From: Macrococcoides equi
Lineage (GTDB): Bacteria > Bacillota > Bacilli > Staphylococcales > Staphylococcaceae
Assembly (NCBI RefSeq): GCF_047425865.1
Contig: NZ_CP179735.1
Length of the DNA: 64,000 nt
Direction: 5' to 3' (one strand)
The translations under genes and the position numbers were made by a program. The notes below the pieces were generated by a model. That model saw only the letters and a list, made by a program, of their open reading frames with translations. It was not told where the DNA came from and did not search any database. Of this stretch, positions 51,637-61,943 are shown piece after piece. Position 1 is the stretch's first letter. Every line of letters begins with the position of its first letter.

Positions 51637-54600
51637 CCGCTCACCTCTACGAGTCCGCCGTCAAAGAAGTATAAATATGATTTAATTTCCTGATTTAATA
51701 CTGATTCCAACGCTGCTTTATAATAGTTTATTTGTACGCGATAATTATCCGCCATTAATGCCAGGGTTTCTTCTCTAGAACGACCTAGACGAGTCATAAC
51801 TTTATCTGTTTTATAGTCCACTAAGTAATATTCTCCGTTATATTTGAATACACAGTCAATCATCCCCTGAACTAATTGATCAGGATGTGCTTCAACTAAA
51901 TATTGCTTTCCTATAACGAACGGCAATTCATGGTATACTTCTTCTGCATGTATAAGTTTTTGAAATATTTCAGTTTGCATGAATGTAAGGATTTGTTCAA
52001 TATTAATATACTGAATATCCTGAGACGAGATTAAATTTCTATCTACTAGTGTATCCATGAAATCAGTAAGTTCATCTTTTGAAAGTACGCGCATAGGAAT
52101 ATGCTGCATGATGAGGTGCATTAACGTACCGATTTCCTGCGGTGTTTTCTTTTGTTCAGTCATGAACTTCGGTCGATCAAACTGTTTTTTACCTAACTTA
52201 TATTGGTTAATATACGTCCACGTCGTTAACTCATCCTCTGCTTCTGCCTTCTTAATATCTGACACACTTTCCTTTGTCGGTAAGCTAAATTCATCAACAT
52301 ATGCATAACGATAGTCTTTTATGTCGTTCAGCCAATGTATATCAGCATGATTCATTTTAATATCGTCAGCAGTCTCCTCAACTTCATACATAGATATTTC
52401 ATTGATTACTTGATATGATATATCAAGCGGATGATTCGGCTGCAAAATAGCCGGTAGAATAAAAGATAATGGAGATGTAGCATTTAATCGATAAAATAGA
52501 TCTAGCTTTTGATTCATCTCAACATCCATATATTTCTCAAGTGCCGATTCTGAATTCACACTGCCTAATAATATAAGTTTCTCACGTGCTCGTGTAAATG
52601 CAACATACATCAGTCGCAATTCTTCAGAGGTTTGAGATATTTTAAGATGATGTTTAAACAAACCATTTAACATCAATGGAAAAGCGACATTTGCTTTGGC
52701 ATCAAAATAATTTATCGCCAGACCCATCGATTGATCCACTAACACATCGGCATTTGTATCTCTAAAATTAAATTTTTTATTCAGTCCTGCATAAATTACA
52801 AAGGGAAACTCTAAACCTTTTGATGCATGCACTGTCATCATCTTCACTACATCCGCTTCATCTGAAATGATGTTCACTTCACCAAAGTCCTTTTGATTTG
52901 TAAGCATGTTATCGATATATCGAATAAACTGAGATACGCCTCGGTAACTTGATTTTTCAAAATTGTCAGCGAGACTTAATAATTTCTTCAGGTTAGCTTC
53001 GCGTTGATGTCCACCTGCGAGCAATAAATATTTTTCAAGCAAATATGTGTCCTCATAGATATAAGTTAACAACTGACTTACACTCATCGAATGCTGACTA
53101 CTACGATAATCCTCCAGATCACTCAGTACTTTAGCAACTTTTATCTTCAAATCTTCATCATGCCCCATTGCTTTATACTGTAATAAATTCTGATACAGAT
53201 AAATAGAAGTATCCAGATTTCTTATCGTCGCTAATTCATCTGCTGTAAACTGATAAATTATACTTCTTAATACACCTGCTAAAGGAATATCCTGCAAGGG
53301 ATTATCTATTATTCGAAGAAAGCTCATAATGGTTTCAATTTCATCTGTTTTAAAGTAACCTTCCTTGCTACTCACATGAAATGGAATATTATATGCTTTC
53401 ATAACTTGCATATGAGTCACTGCATTACTAAATCCTCGTTCCAAAATAGCGATATCTTTATAAGTTGCTTTGCGATATGCCTGTAACTTCACATCATATA
53501 CTAGCTCTTCATTCACAATCTGCTGAATACGTTGTGCAATGTAATGACTTTCAGGGTGTTCGACTTCTATATTTTCCTTGTTTAAAACAATCATTTCAGT
53601 AAATGTACGATTCATATCATATGGTGCACCGTAATAAAGCTTTTGGTCATCATTATAATCAATATCACCGATACTTTCATCCATGATTCTTTCAAAAATT
53701 GCATTTGTATCATCGATCACTGATTCACGTGATCTGAAGTTTTTGGATAGTTCTATCACTTTACCTGACTGATTTGCTTTAAATTCTGCATATTTCTGAA
53801 GAAATAATTCAGGTTCAGCTTGTCTAAACTTATAAATAGATTGTTTAACATCCCCAACCATAAATAAATTGCCATGCTTTTCCGGATGCTTTTTAATAGC
53901 CTGTAAAATACTCTCCTGTACACGATTGGTATCTTGGTATTCATCGACCAGAATTTCATGATACTGCGCTCTTAATGCAAGAGCAATTTCAGTAGGCTCA
54001 TTGTTATTTAATAATATTTTTAAGGCAAAATGTTCATAATCACTAAAATCAATAATTTTGCGTTCTCTTTTTAATGCACTAAAATGCAGCATAATTTTTT
54101 CAGTTAACTGCGTTAATGCTTCTACCTCTCCATACATAGACTGAATATCTTCTGCCATTTCATCTGGAGACGCATACAGTATATTTTGCAGATTAGTAAT
54201 AATAGTTTTCACTTCATTTAAATCCTTAGTAATAAAGTCGTTCATTCTTTTAGCGTCAGGATCATCTTTTGTTTTTACTGCTGGTTTTCTGCCAAAACTA
54301 ATTTTATGAACTGCTTCAAATTGCTGTTTTAAGCCACCTTGTATGTGAAGTCTTTTATAAATATCATCCAGATAATCATAGGTTTTTTCAAAATCTTCAC
54401 TGATACAGTTAGACTGCGCTCTATTGATTAAGTGTCGTGCCTGCTGTAGTGACTGATGAACATATTTTGATAGTCGCTCAAAGTTTTCATCATGAATATG
54501 TGCATGTTTGTAATAATCTCTGATTTGAGACAGCCATGCTGATGGATTATTATTAGCTATCGCAAAATAATATAGTTTATGAAGCAATTGTCTTAATTCA

Positions 54601-55097
54601 AAGTCACTTCGTTCATTTGTCAAATGAAGCATTAACTTTAACTCATTATCATCTAGATGCTCATATGTTTCCTCTAAAACGTCATCAATAGCCTGCATCA
54701 GTAGTAATGAGACTTCTTCATCATTTCCTGTTCTAAACGTTGGATCTAAATCTATCGTATAATAGTATTTCTCAATAAGATTCAGACAGAATCGATGAAG
54801 CGTTGATATTTCTGCCTGCTGAATTTTTATAAGTTGACGTTGCAAATGACGGGTAGGATTTACTTTCAACTCACTGATAATTCTAGACTGAATGCGCTCT
54901 CTCATTTCTTTAGCACTAGCATTCGTAAAAGTAACAACGAGCAGCTCATCAATATTTATACCTTTATCAATAATCTTTCTAATTATCCTTTCGACAAGAA
55001 CAGCTGTTTTTCCACTTCCGGCAGCAGCTGAAACCAAAGTGTCCTGTCCACTCGTTTCAATTGCTAATTGCTGTTCCTTAGTCCATGACATCGCCAT
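51633..55097 (-). CDS. addA: ATP-dependent helicase/nuclease subunit A
   Basis: AddA (RexA) is the UvrD-like helicase and one nuclease of the AddAB complex that resects double-strand breaks. The 1154-residue protein has Walker A AAAGSGKTAVLVERI, Walker B LVDEYQDTN, helicase motif TVHASKGLEFPFV, and the C-terminal RecB nuclease motif GMIDCVFKYNG...YLVDYKTDK. The start is set at the ATG at 55097, by spacing to AAGGAG; ATGs at 55106 and 55091 are alternatives. It overlaps addB by 20 bases. Confidence 0.96.
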   Translation of the reverse strand: MAMSWTKEQQLAIETSGQDTLVSAAAGSGKTAVLVERIIRKIIDKGINIDELLVVTFTNASAKEMRERIQSRIISELKVNPTRHLQRQLIKIQQAEISTLHRFCLNLIEKYYYTIDLDPTFRTGNDEEVSLLLMQAIDDVLEETYEHLDDNELKLMLHLTNERSDFELRQLLHKLYYFAIANNNPSAWLSQIRDYYKHAHIHDENFERLSKYVHQSLQQARHLINRAQSNCISEDFEKTYDYLDDIYKRLHIQGGLKQQFEAVHKISFGRKPAVKTKDDPDAKRMNDFITKDLNEVKTIITNLQNILYASPDEMAEDIQSMYGEVEALTQLTEKIMLHFSALKRERKIIDFSDYEHFALKILLNNNEPTEIALALRAQYHEILVDEYQDTNRVQESILQAIKKHPEKHGNLFMVGDVKQSIYKFRQAEPELFLQKYAEFKANQSGKVIELSKNFRSRESVIDDTNAIFERIMDESIGDIDYNDDQKLYYGAPYDMNRTFTEMIVLNKENIEVEHPESHYIAQRIQQIVNEELVYDVKLQAYRKATYKDIAILERGFSNAVTHMQVMKAYNIPFHVSSKEGYFKTDEIETIMSFLRIIDNPLQDIPLAGVLRSIIYQFTADELATIRNLDTSIYLYQNLLQYKAMGHDEDLKIKVAKVLSDLEDYRSSQHSMSVSQLLTYIYEDTYLLEKYLLLAGGHQREANLKKLLSLADNFEKSSYRGVSQFIRYIDNMLTNQKDFGEVNIISDEADVVKMMTVHASKGLEFPFVIYAGLNKKFNFRDTNADVLVDQSMGLAINYFDAKANVAFPLMLNGLFKHHLKISQTSEELRLMYVAFTRAREKLILLGSVNSESALEKYMDVEMNQKLDLFYRLNATSPLSFILPAILQPNHPLDISYQVINEISMYEVEETADDIKMNHADIHWLNDIKDYRYAYVDEFSLPTKESVSDIKKAEAEDELTTWTYINQYKLGKKQFDRPKFMTEQKKTPQEIGTLMHLIMQHIPMRVLSKDELTDFMDTLVDRNLISSQDIQYINIEQILTFMQTEIFQKLIHAEEVYHELPFVIGKQYLVEAHPDQLVQGMIDCVFKYNGEYYLVDYKTDKVMTRLGRSREETLALMADNYRVQINYYKAALESVLNQEIKSYLYFFDGGLVEVSG

Positions 55098-58000
55098 TGA
55101 ATTCATCTCCTTTCATTACTGCTTCTATAGGATCTATCTTTTCATCTATTGAACGTATGTCTTGTGCATTTAATATTGGATCTAAATGACAAACCGCTTT
55201 AAATTCACAGAAGTCACAAGGTAATTTATTGTTATAATAGAGCGGCGTTATACTACAATCTCCAGACAAAACGTTGTCTGCTGTTAATTTAAAATTATTG
55301 CGATTATGTTCAATAAAGCGATTAATCACTTCAACCGGCAATACTTTAGAGTTAGCTGTAAATTCCCCTGATTTTTTTAAGCTGACTGGCACGATATCAG
55401 ACTTGTTTGTCTCTTCAATCGCTTCATCAAAATAGGACACTAAATCAAGATCATCAATGATATAACCCTCCATCTTATATGCAGCGGCACGTTTTTTAAT
55501 CAAATCCTGAGATAATTCATTTTTATTATTTAATTTAAGCTTCGGTTCATAGACATGATAATAGAGCATTCCCGCAGGAAGCGTATTTTCTTTCAATCCT
55601 AAGCGTTGTTTATTTTGCAGTACAACATCCATATATGTCATCATTTGCATTTGAATACCATAATAGACACTTCTGAGATCAAGTGAAGTTGCACCAGACT
55701 TATAGTCGATGATAGAAACATAGTCATTATGTGCATGATTCAAAATATCTATCCTATCAATCTGACCACTGATTTCAACTTGTTGCCCCGATGCTAATTG
55801 CAGCTTTTGGCTACCTAGCTCACCATTTTTGCCAAAGCGTGTCTCAAATTTAGTCATCTTAAATTTGCTTTGTTGTTGATGCGACTGAATCATACTGAAA
55901 GTATCAACAAGCATCGCCTCAATCTTTAAAATCATATATCTGTAATGGTGTTTCGAATACATTAATTCGAATTGAACAGTCGGAAGATGTTGTGCTAAGT
56001 ATTGACGGATTGTACGACGTATATCTTCTTTTGCAATACTGAATAGCTGATCTTTAAATGTTTCTCCGAGATATGCCAGTACTTCATGATATATATTTCC
56101 AAGATGAAAGCTCTGTAATTCAAAATTATCTCGTGGTCTGAGTTTTAACCCGTGACCTGCGAAATGCTTAAAGGCACATTGATTAAAGCTTTCAAATCGA
56201 GAAACACTTGCTTTTATCACATCGCCATAAAGGCGTGCAACGTTCTTATCATGTAATGGGGTGGTTTGATTACGATAATATTTAAGTTCAAAGATTTCAT
56301 CATATCCATGAGCTTTGTAAAACTCAATGACAGAATGCCAGGCTTCATCATGCGCATGATGTGCAGCAACACTGACACCTGTACTTAAAGTAGTAATTTG
56401 TTCCTCTGGAGAAAATAGGTTTGTATAAACATTTTCTATACGACATATTTCACGTATGTCTTTTAATAATGAAGATGGTCGCATCGCTTCATAGGATTCA
56501 TTCATTAAACTATAGGATAAGTACAACGCATCTGTCGCATTTGTCATAGCTATATATGCTACAAATCTTTCATCTTGAGCTAATAATTCTGCTGAAGGAG
56601 CAAGTTTCAAACCTCCAATAGATGAGATAAGTTGTTTTTCATGGTCAGTAATAATTGCATCTTCACGAATTGCACGCGGTAAAATATCATCATTTAAACC
56701 ACACATAAAGATAATTTTTTTATTTTCAACTTTTGCAAGATCCATATTAAGAATTTGAATTTGATCAAGCCCTTGTGGTGCTGCACTAAATTCCAGAGAT
56801 TCAAAACCAACATCTAGTATTTCTGCCATCATTTCATACTTTAATGTTTTATCATTTAGTACTTCTACAAAATCATCCAGTACTTGATTAATTCCAGTTA
56901 ATAACTGATCATATTCTAACGCTTTGTAATGATGACCACTATTAATCATTTTATCTCGATTTACCATTAAGTAATCCGGTAACTGAATCTTTAATAAAAA
57001 TTCATATAAATTCGTTGCAAATTCTGATGCAAAAAGAGAAGTTGTTAAACTCACTTTCAAACCATCTACTAATTCTACTGTCTGATTTACATACGTAAGG
57101 AATGCATCCCATTGTTCAGTTGAGTACATATCATCCTTACTAAATTGTAGTTTTCTTTTTTCCACCAGATCCTTGTAACTCATACCACGTGTAATCATTA
57201 CATTTTCCAGCATATCAACAAACTGCAAATCAACACGATCAATATGTTTAGTAATTAATCCGGTTTTTAGCGCTCTAAATAAATGATCCAATTGATATGT
57301 ATTTTTAAAGAATCCAAGTAATGAACGTATCAATTCAATACTATGATGATGGTGCATTACTTCTTTATAATCTGTATGATACGGTATACCAATCTTCACT
57401 GCTCGTTTAATGAGGGCACGTGCATATGCCGGATCACGATATAAAATGGCAATATCTTTATATCGATAATATTTCTTACCTAAATTAAAAATTTTATGCA
57501 TGATAGCATTCACTTCTTTTTGCACATTTTCAGCTTCCAGCACTTCAATTTTATGTTCAGGCATATGAGAGATTTGCAATGCATCAAAATATTGCTCTAA
57601 AGTTTTTAGTGCATCATTATTAAATCGAAAACTTTCAACCATCTGTTTTACTGTATAGTTAATATCATGTAGCTTTAAATAATCTGTAATGCTCTGAAAT
57701 GTTTCTTCAGTTTTACGGAATAATCCACTTGATTGATACGGATCAAGCGTTAGTGCAATGGTCACAGATTTAGCATGCTTACACAGTGCAAGTAATACCA
57801 GGTATTCAATAGTTGTGAAATTGTAAAAACCATCAATATAAATGTCTGCATGTTTGATTGTCTCTGACTGCTCAATGAGGTGAATTAAGTGATAAAGCGT
57901 ATCTTCGGCTTGCATAAATTGATTCTTCATCTCTGCATTCAGCGCTTCATAAATCAAACCTATATCATGTAGTTTATCTTTTGTTCTAACTTCTAAATCT

Positions 58001-58437
58001 GCAGTAGTTAATGCACTGATATCTTCAGCAGAAACATTGTACTTCTTTAATTCACTGATTGTCTGGCTTAATTTTTGGCTAAAACCATAATAATTACTCG
58101 CTGTCTGAAAACGACTTAATGAGGATTGATGCTGTTTCACCATTTCAAATGTCAGCATCTCCACTCCTGCTTTAGATATCGGCGTTAATTCCGGTCCTCC
58201 TATCTCACTTTTCAAACGCCAGTATAAACGATCAAAAGAGTAAATAGCAGTCCTCATACTACCTTTAATTCTGCTATCTTTACTTAATGCCTGTTCGATA
58301 GAAAATGTGCTTTGTCTGGGCGCAATCATAATGATTGGATCACCTAAAGGCTGTTTCATTAATTCTGTTTTTATGGATTCAACTATAAAATGTGTTTTAC
58401 CTGTTCCACGTCTACCTAATAAAAAGCTTACTGTCAT
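55078..58437 (-). CDS. addB: ATP-dependent helicase/nuclease subunit B
   Basis: AddB (RexB), 1119 residues: an inactivated helicase fold with Walker A GRRGTGKTHFI at the N-terminus, and a C-terminal RecB-type nuclease (VSIIDYKSGA). The four cysteines of its structural [4Fe-4S] cluster are present: one in SFNQCAFKHF (about 755) and three in CDFCEFKAVC near the end. The start is the ATG at 58437 after TAGGGGGAT; the frame extends 45 bases further upstream. First gene of addB-addA and the membrane protein. Confidence 0.95.
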   Translation of the reverse strand: MTVSFLLGRRGTGKTHFIVESIKTELMKQPLGDPIIMIAPRQSTFSIEQALSKDSRIKGSMRTAIYSFDRLYWRLKSEIGGPELTPISKAGVEMLTFEMVKQHQSSLSRFQTASNYYGFSQKLSQTISELKKYNVSAEDISALTTADLEVRTKDKLHDIGLIYEALNAEMKNQFMQAEDTLYHLIHLIEQSETIKHADIYIDGFYNFTTIEYLVLLALCKHAKSVTIALTLDPYQSSGLFRKTEETFQSITDYLKLHDINYTVKQMVESFRFNNDALKTLEQYFDALQISHMPEHKIEVLEAENVQKEVNAIMHKIFNLGKKYYRYKDIAILYRDPAYARALIKRAVKIGIPYHTDYKEVMHHHHSIELIRSLLGFFKNTYQLDHLFRALKTGLITKHIDRVDLQFVDMLENVMITRGMSYKDLVEKRKLQFSKDDMYSTEQWDAFLTYVNQTVELVDGLKVSLTTSLFASEFATNLYEFLLKIQLPDYLMVNRDKMINSGHHYKALEYDQLLTGINQVLDDFVEVLNDKTLKYEMMAEILDVGFESLEFSAAPQGLDQIQILNMDLAKVENKKIIFMCGLNDDILPRAIREDAIITDHEKQLISSIGGLKLAPSAELLAQDERFVAYIAMTNATDALYLSYSLMNESYEAMRPSSLLKDIREICRIENVYTNLFSPEEQITTLSTGVSVAAHHAHDEAWHSVIEFYKAHGYDEIFELKYYRNQTTPLHDKNVARLYGDVIKASVSRFESFNQCAFKHFAGHGLKLRPRDNFELQSFHLGNIYHEVLAYLGETFKDQLFSIAKEDIRRTIRQYLAQHLPTVQFELMYSKHHYRYMILKIEAMLVDTFSMIQSHQQQSKFKMTKFETRFGKNGELGSQKLQLASGQQVEISGQIDRIDILNHAHNDYVSIIDYKSGATSLDLRSVYYGIQMQMMTYMDVVLQNKQRLGLKENTLPAGMLYYHVYEPKLKLNNKNELSQDLIKKRAAAYKMEGYIIDDLDLVSYFDEAIEETNKSDIVPVSLKKSGEFTANSKVLPVEVINRFIEHNRNNFKLTADNVLSGDCSITPLYYNNKLPCDFCEFKAVCHLDPILNAQDIRSIDEKIDPIEAVMKGDEFNGDVMD

Positions 58438-58480
58438 AAACATCCCCCTAAATTTTTTGATTAAGATATATCCTGCATAC

Positions 58481-58532
58481 AAAAACCGAACGAAACCTAT
58501 AAATCACTCAGATTTATAGTATTAGTTCGGTT
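58481..58532 (-). terminator. Terminator of spsB
   Basis: A long imperfect stem between about 58483-58504 and 58511-58532 (AACCGAAC/GTTCGGTT plus CTATAAATC/GATTTATAG), with T-run on the minus strand. Confidence 0.8.
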
Positions 58533-58570
58533 ATAGTCGCTAAGGTAATTTAAGTACCTTCATTTAATAT

Positions 58571-59131
58571 TTATTTAGGATCAAAGTTATAATGAAAACT
58601 GTTGAATGGCCAGTAGCGTAGTGCGACTTCTCCAACAACCTTATCATCCTTTATTAAGCCAAAATATCGACTATCTTTACTTACTTCCCGATTATCTCCC
58701 AGTACTAAAAGATAGCCTTCAGGTATTTTATCTTTCCCCTTAGCATGCGCTAAATCCTTAACGCTGAAATTTTCAGTAAGTAATATGTTCGTTTTAGCTA
58801 CTTTATTTTCTTCTAAATAGGGTTCATCAACTTGTTTTCCATTCACATATAACTGATCATCAACATATTTAACATTATCTCCCGGTGTTCCAATGACACG
58901 CTTGACATAGTCATATTGTTTATCCGCATGAAACACAATGACATCACCATTATCTATTTTGCCTGTTACATAACCAATTTTATTGACGATGACTTTTTCT
59001 CCATCTTTTAATGTAGGATCCATCGAATCCCCTTTAACAGTATATGTCACAAATAAAAATTGATTAATTACAAATATCAACGCTAATGCAACTACTATTG
59101 CTATTAACCACTCTACTATCTCTTTTTTCAA
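58571..59131 (-). CDS. spsB: Signal peptidase I (active, SpsB type)
   Basis: The membrane-bound serine protease that removes signal peptides from secreted proteins. 186 residues, one N-terminal helix (about 9-29), catalytic Ser36 (KGDSMDPTL) and Lys77 (DYVKRVIGTPGD), the same numbers as S. aureus SpsB. The box D/E motif LVLGDNREVSKDSR is complete. It follows spsA by 4 bases. Confidence 0.96.
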   Translation of the reverse strand: MKKEIVEWLIAIVVALALIFVINQFLFVTYTVKGDSMDPTLKDGEKVIVNKIGYVTGKIDNGDVIVFHADKQYDYVKRVIGTPGDNVKYVDDQLYVNGKQVDEPYLEENKVAKTNILLTENFSVKDLAHAKGKDKIPEGYLLVLGDNREVSKDSRYFGLIKDDKVVGEVALRYWPFNSFHYNFDPK

Positions 59132-59135
59132 AATG

Positions 59136-59627
59136 TCACCTCTTATTATTATACCAATATGTATAGATCACTTTCCCTAACATCTGTTTACGACTTATAC
59201 AGCCAAATGTTCTGGAATCAGTACTAATTGAAATATTGTCCCCGATAACTAAATAACAATCTTCAGGAACGATTCTATAGTCCTTCGTCTGATCTCTTAA
59301 TAGTAAGTTCATCGAATTATCTTTATAGCGCGTTTTTCTGCCATTTATAAATAGTTGCCCTTTTGATACTTTCAGATAGTCTCCGGGCGTTGCTAAAATT
59401 CTTTTCACCATGACCTCTTTATTATTTAGCTTAAAGAAGAAAATATCATCAATACGTGGTTCGATCATAATATCTATAAATTGATTGGCAAGTGCACGGT
59501 CCCCATCATTCAATGTAGGTTCCATAGAATGGCCTTCAATCATATAATTCGATATAAAAAAAGATCTGAATATTACAAAGAATATCAGGATAAAAATACA
59601 TGGCATAGCCCATTTTTTTATATTCAT
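59136..59627 (-). CDS. spsA: Second signal peptidase I, catalytic residues intact
   Basis: A 163-residue SPase I with one N-terminal helix (about 6-24). Ser34 (EGHSMEPTL) and Lys75 (VMVKRILATPGD) are both present, as is YLVIGDNISISTDSR. In S. aureus the gene in this place, SpsA, lacks the catalytic pair and is held to be inactive; here the copy looks functional. Its ATG overlaps the stop of the upstream TVP38-like gene by four bases. Confidence 0.9.
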   Translation of the reverse strand: MNIKKWAMPCIFILIFFVIFRSFFISNYMIEGHSMEPTLNDGDRALANQFIDIMIEPRIDDIFFFKLNNKEVMVKRILATPGDYLKVSKGQLFINGRKTRYKDNSMNLLLRDQTKDYRIVPEDCYLVIGDNISISTDSRTFGCISRKQMLGKVIYTYWYNNKR

Positions 59628-60223
59628 CGTTTAGCCTCTGATTTAATTAAATAGTTCTCTAAAAGTTTTCCAGTAAACCATAGTAAAAGTAATACTATAG
59701 CAACAATTATACTCTTTTTCGGTTCTCTGACAAAGGAATATATATCACTTCCGATGAAACTCAGCATAAATAACATGATTGCTTTACCTAGTAACACAGC
59801 TAATAAATAACGCCTTATACTCACCGTACTTAATCCGGCTACCACATTCACGAGACTAGACGGAGTGAACGGAAAACATAGTAAGATAAACAAGGGTAAT
59901 ACACCTTTATCATTAACACGACGTATAAATTTCATTGTATGAGGATGTCGATTTAAGTGTCTTAAAAATTTATGCTGTCCGTATCTCCTCACCAATAAGA
60001 AAACTATGTAAGCACCACAAAAAGCCCCTAGCCAGGTAATGATAAACCCCCAGATAAGACCATATGTATTTACATTCACAACTGCGAATAATGCTATCGG
60101 AAGTATTGGGAAGAATGCTTCAATAAATGGCAGTAAGAATGCTATGATAATTCCAAATGATTTAAAGGTTTCAAAATAACCATTAATTGCTGCTTCACTA
60201 AAATAATGCGTGATAAAATCCAT
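59624..60223 (-). CDS. TVP38/TMEM64-family (VTT domain) membrane protein
   Basis: A 199-residue membrane protein with about five helices and the SNARE-associated/VTT signature (FPFTPSSLVNVVAGLS). Family members of the DedA superfamily act in lipid scrambling and membrane-potential upkeep; the role here is unknown. The start is the ATG at 60223 after TAGGTGAGGA; the frame opens 18 bases earlier. First gene of a unit with spsA and spsB. Confidence 0.87.
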   Translation of the reverse strand: MDFITHYFSEAAINGYFETFKSFGIIIAFLLPFIEAFFPILPIALFAVVNVNTYGLIWGFIITWLGAFCGAYIVFLLVRRYGQHKFLRHLNRHPHTMKFIRRVNDKGVLPLFILLCFPFTPSSLVNVVAGLSTVSIRRYLLAVLLGKAIMLFMLSFIGSDIYSFVREPKKSIIVAIVLLLLWFTGKLLENYLIKSEAKR

Positions 60224-60274
60224 TTCCTCACCTACTCTCATCTCATTTTATCTGAGTTTTGATATTAATGCATT

Positions 60275-60300
60275 AAAAAAGCCGGGACCAATGTCCCAGC
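60275..60300 (-). terminator. Terminator of pgi
   Basis: Eight-base arms (60281-60288 and 60293-60300, one wobble on the minus strand), followed by a T-run. Confidence 0.8.
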
Positions 60301-60313
60301 AAATTATGACCAT

Positions 60314-61660
60314 CTATTTATTTAATCGTTCTTCAAGTTCAGCTTTTTTATCTTCAAATCCAGGCTTACCAAGTAATGCAAACATATTTTGTTTATAAGC
60401 TTCCACACCAGGCTGGTTAAATGGATTAACACCTAGAATATAACCACTCATAGCAACACTTAATTCAAAGAAGTAAACCATGTAGCCAAATGTTAATGCA
60501 TCAAGCTTTGGCACTTCCACAACTAAATTTGGAACTCCACCATCACTATGCGCTAAAATTGTTCCCTGAAACGCTTTTGTATTAACGAAATCTAACGTTT
60601 TACCCGCTAAAAAATTGAGACCATCTAAGTCATTTTCGTCTTCTTCAATCGTGATATCAGCACGAGGATTTGTAACCTTTACAACCGTTTCAAATATATC
60701 ACGACGCCCTTCCTGAACATATTGACCTAACGAATGTAAATCTGTCGAGAAGTTCGCACTTGAAGGATATATTCCTTTAAAATCTTTACCTTCTGATTCA
60801 CCGAATAGTTGTTTCCACCATTCATTGAAATACTGTAGACTTGGCTCATAGTTGATTAACATTTCAATCGTATATCCTTTATTGTAAAGAACATTGCGAA
60901 TCACTGCATACTGATATGCAATATTTTCACTTATGCTTTCTGAGCTTAATTCATTGCGTGCAAGCTCTGCACCTTGCATCATTGCTTCAATATCATGACC
61001 ACTCGCAGCAATCGGTAACAAACCAACTGCAGTTAGCACTGAGAAACGTCCACCCACATCATCCGGGACAACGAATGTTTCATAACCTTCAGTTGTGGCG
61101 AGTGATTTTAATGCACCCTTAGCTTTATCAGTTGTAGCAAAAATCCTTTCTTTTGCACCTTCTTTGCCATACTTTTCTTCTAATAATTTTTTAAACAATC
61201 GGAAAGCTACAGCTGGTTCAGTTGTAGTTCCAGATTTAGAGATGACATTAACAGAGAACTCTTTATCTTTTACATATTCAATTAAATCACTTAAGTAAGA
61301 CGAAGATAGTTGATGCCCTGCAAATATTATTTGAGGTTTTCCTTGTTCATTTCTTAAATGATCAAAATGTTTATTTAACATTTCAATTGCTGCTCTAGCG
61401 CCAAGGTATGAGCCCCCAATACCGATAACAATTAAAACTTCACTATTTGATTGAATTTTTTTTGCAGCTGCCTGAATACGGGCAAATTCTTCTTTATCAT
61501 AATCTTTCGGTAGATTAACCCAGCCTAAAAAGTCACTACCTGCACCTGTACCCTCATGAATCGTTTGATGCACACCATTTACGATAGATTGCATTTGTTC
61601 TAATTCATGCTCACCAAAGAAAGATTTTGCTGTGCTGTAATCAAATTTAATATGTGTCAT
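60314..61660 (-). CDS. pgi: Glucose-6-phosphate isomerase
   Basis: Interconverts glucose-6-phosphate and fructose-6-phosphate in glycolysis. The 448-residue protein has the phosphate-binding ISKSGTTTEPAVAFR (about residue 145), the catalytic FGESEGK and the C-terminal GVEAYKQNMFALLG containing the conserved lysine. The start is the ATG at 61660 after AGGAGGAACC; the frame extends 33 bases upstream without a site. Length matches other Staphylococcaceae. Confidence 0.96.
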   Translation of the reverse strand: MTHIKFDYSTAKSFFGEHELEQMQSIVNGVHQTIHEGTGAGSDFLGWVNLPKDYDKEEFARIQAAAKKIQSNSEVLIVIGIGGSYLGARAAIEMLNKHFDHLRNEQGKPQIIFAGHQLSSSYLSDLIEYVKDKEFSVNVISKSGTTTEPAVAFRLFKKLLEEKYGKEGAKERIFATTDKAKGALKSLATTEGYETFVVPDDVGGRFSVLTAVGLLPIAASGHDIEAMMQGAELARNELSSESISENIAYQYAVIRNVLYNKGYTIEMLINYEPSLQYFNEWWKQLFGESEGKDFKGIYPSSANFSTDLHSLGQYVQEGRRDIFETVVKVTNPRADITIEEDENDLDGLNFLAGKTLDFVNTKAFQGTILAHSDGGVPNLVVEVPKLDALTFGYMVYFFELSVAMSGYILGVNPFNQPGVEAYKQNMFALLGKPGFEDKKAELEERLNK

Positions 61661-61842
61661 TATGGTTCCTCCTGTTTGTAAAATCACATTCATTGTACTC
61701 TATAAACTTTGACTTCTCAATGAATGCGTTTGATTTATAAAGTTAAAAGTTTTATTTTTAAAATTTTTATGACATTTATGCATGATGTTTCATTCAATTC
61801 GTCCTAAGATATATAGTAAAACTGATCAAATATAATATTCAT

Positions 61843-61913
61843 GCAATAAAATGAATATTATTACTTGATAACAGATTATCTATTTGATATTGTATTATGT
61901 ATATTAATTCATA
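61843..61913 (+). promoter_or_regulatory. argGH promoter with candidate ArgR boxes
   Basis: -35 TTGATA (61865-61870) and -10 TATTGT (61888-61893), spacing 17. The 18-mer TATGTATATTAATTCATA (61896-61913) differs from the ARG-box consensus WNTGAATWWWWATTCANW at one position. Upstream, AATATTCAT and ATGAATATT (from about 61838 to 61863) form a second, spaced inverted repeat with ARG half-sites. Arginine-dependent repression is predicted. Confidence 0.65.
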
Positions 61914-61943
61914 ATAACTAATAATAATAAAAGGAGAAATAAT

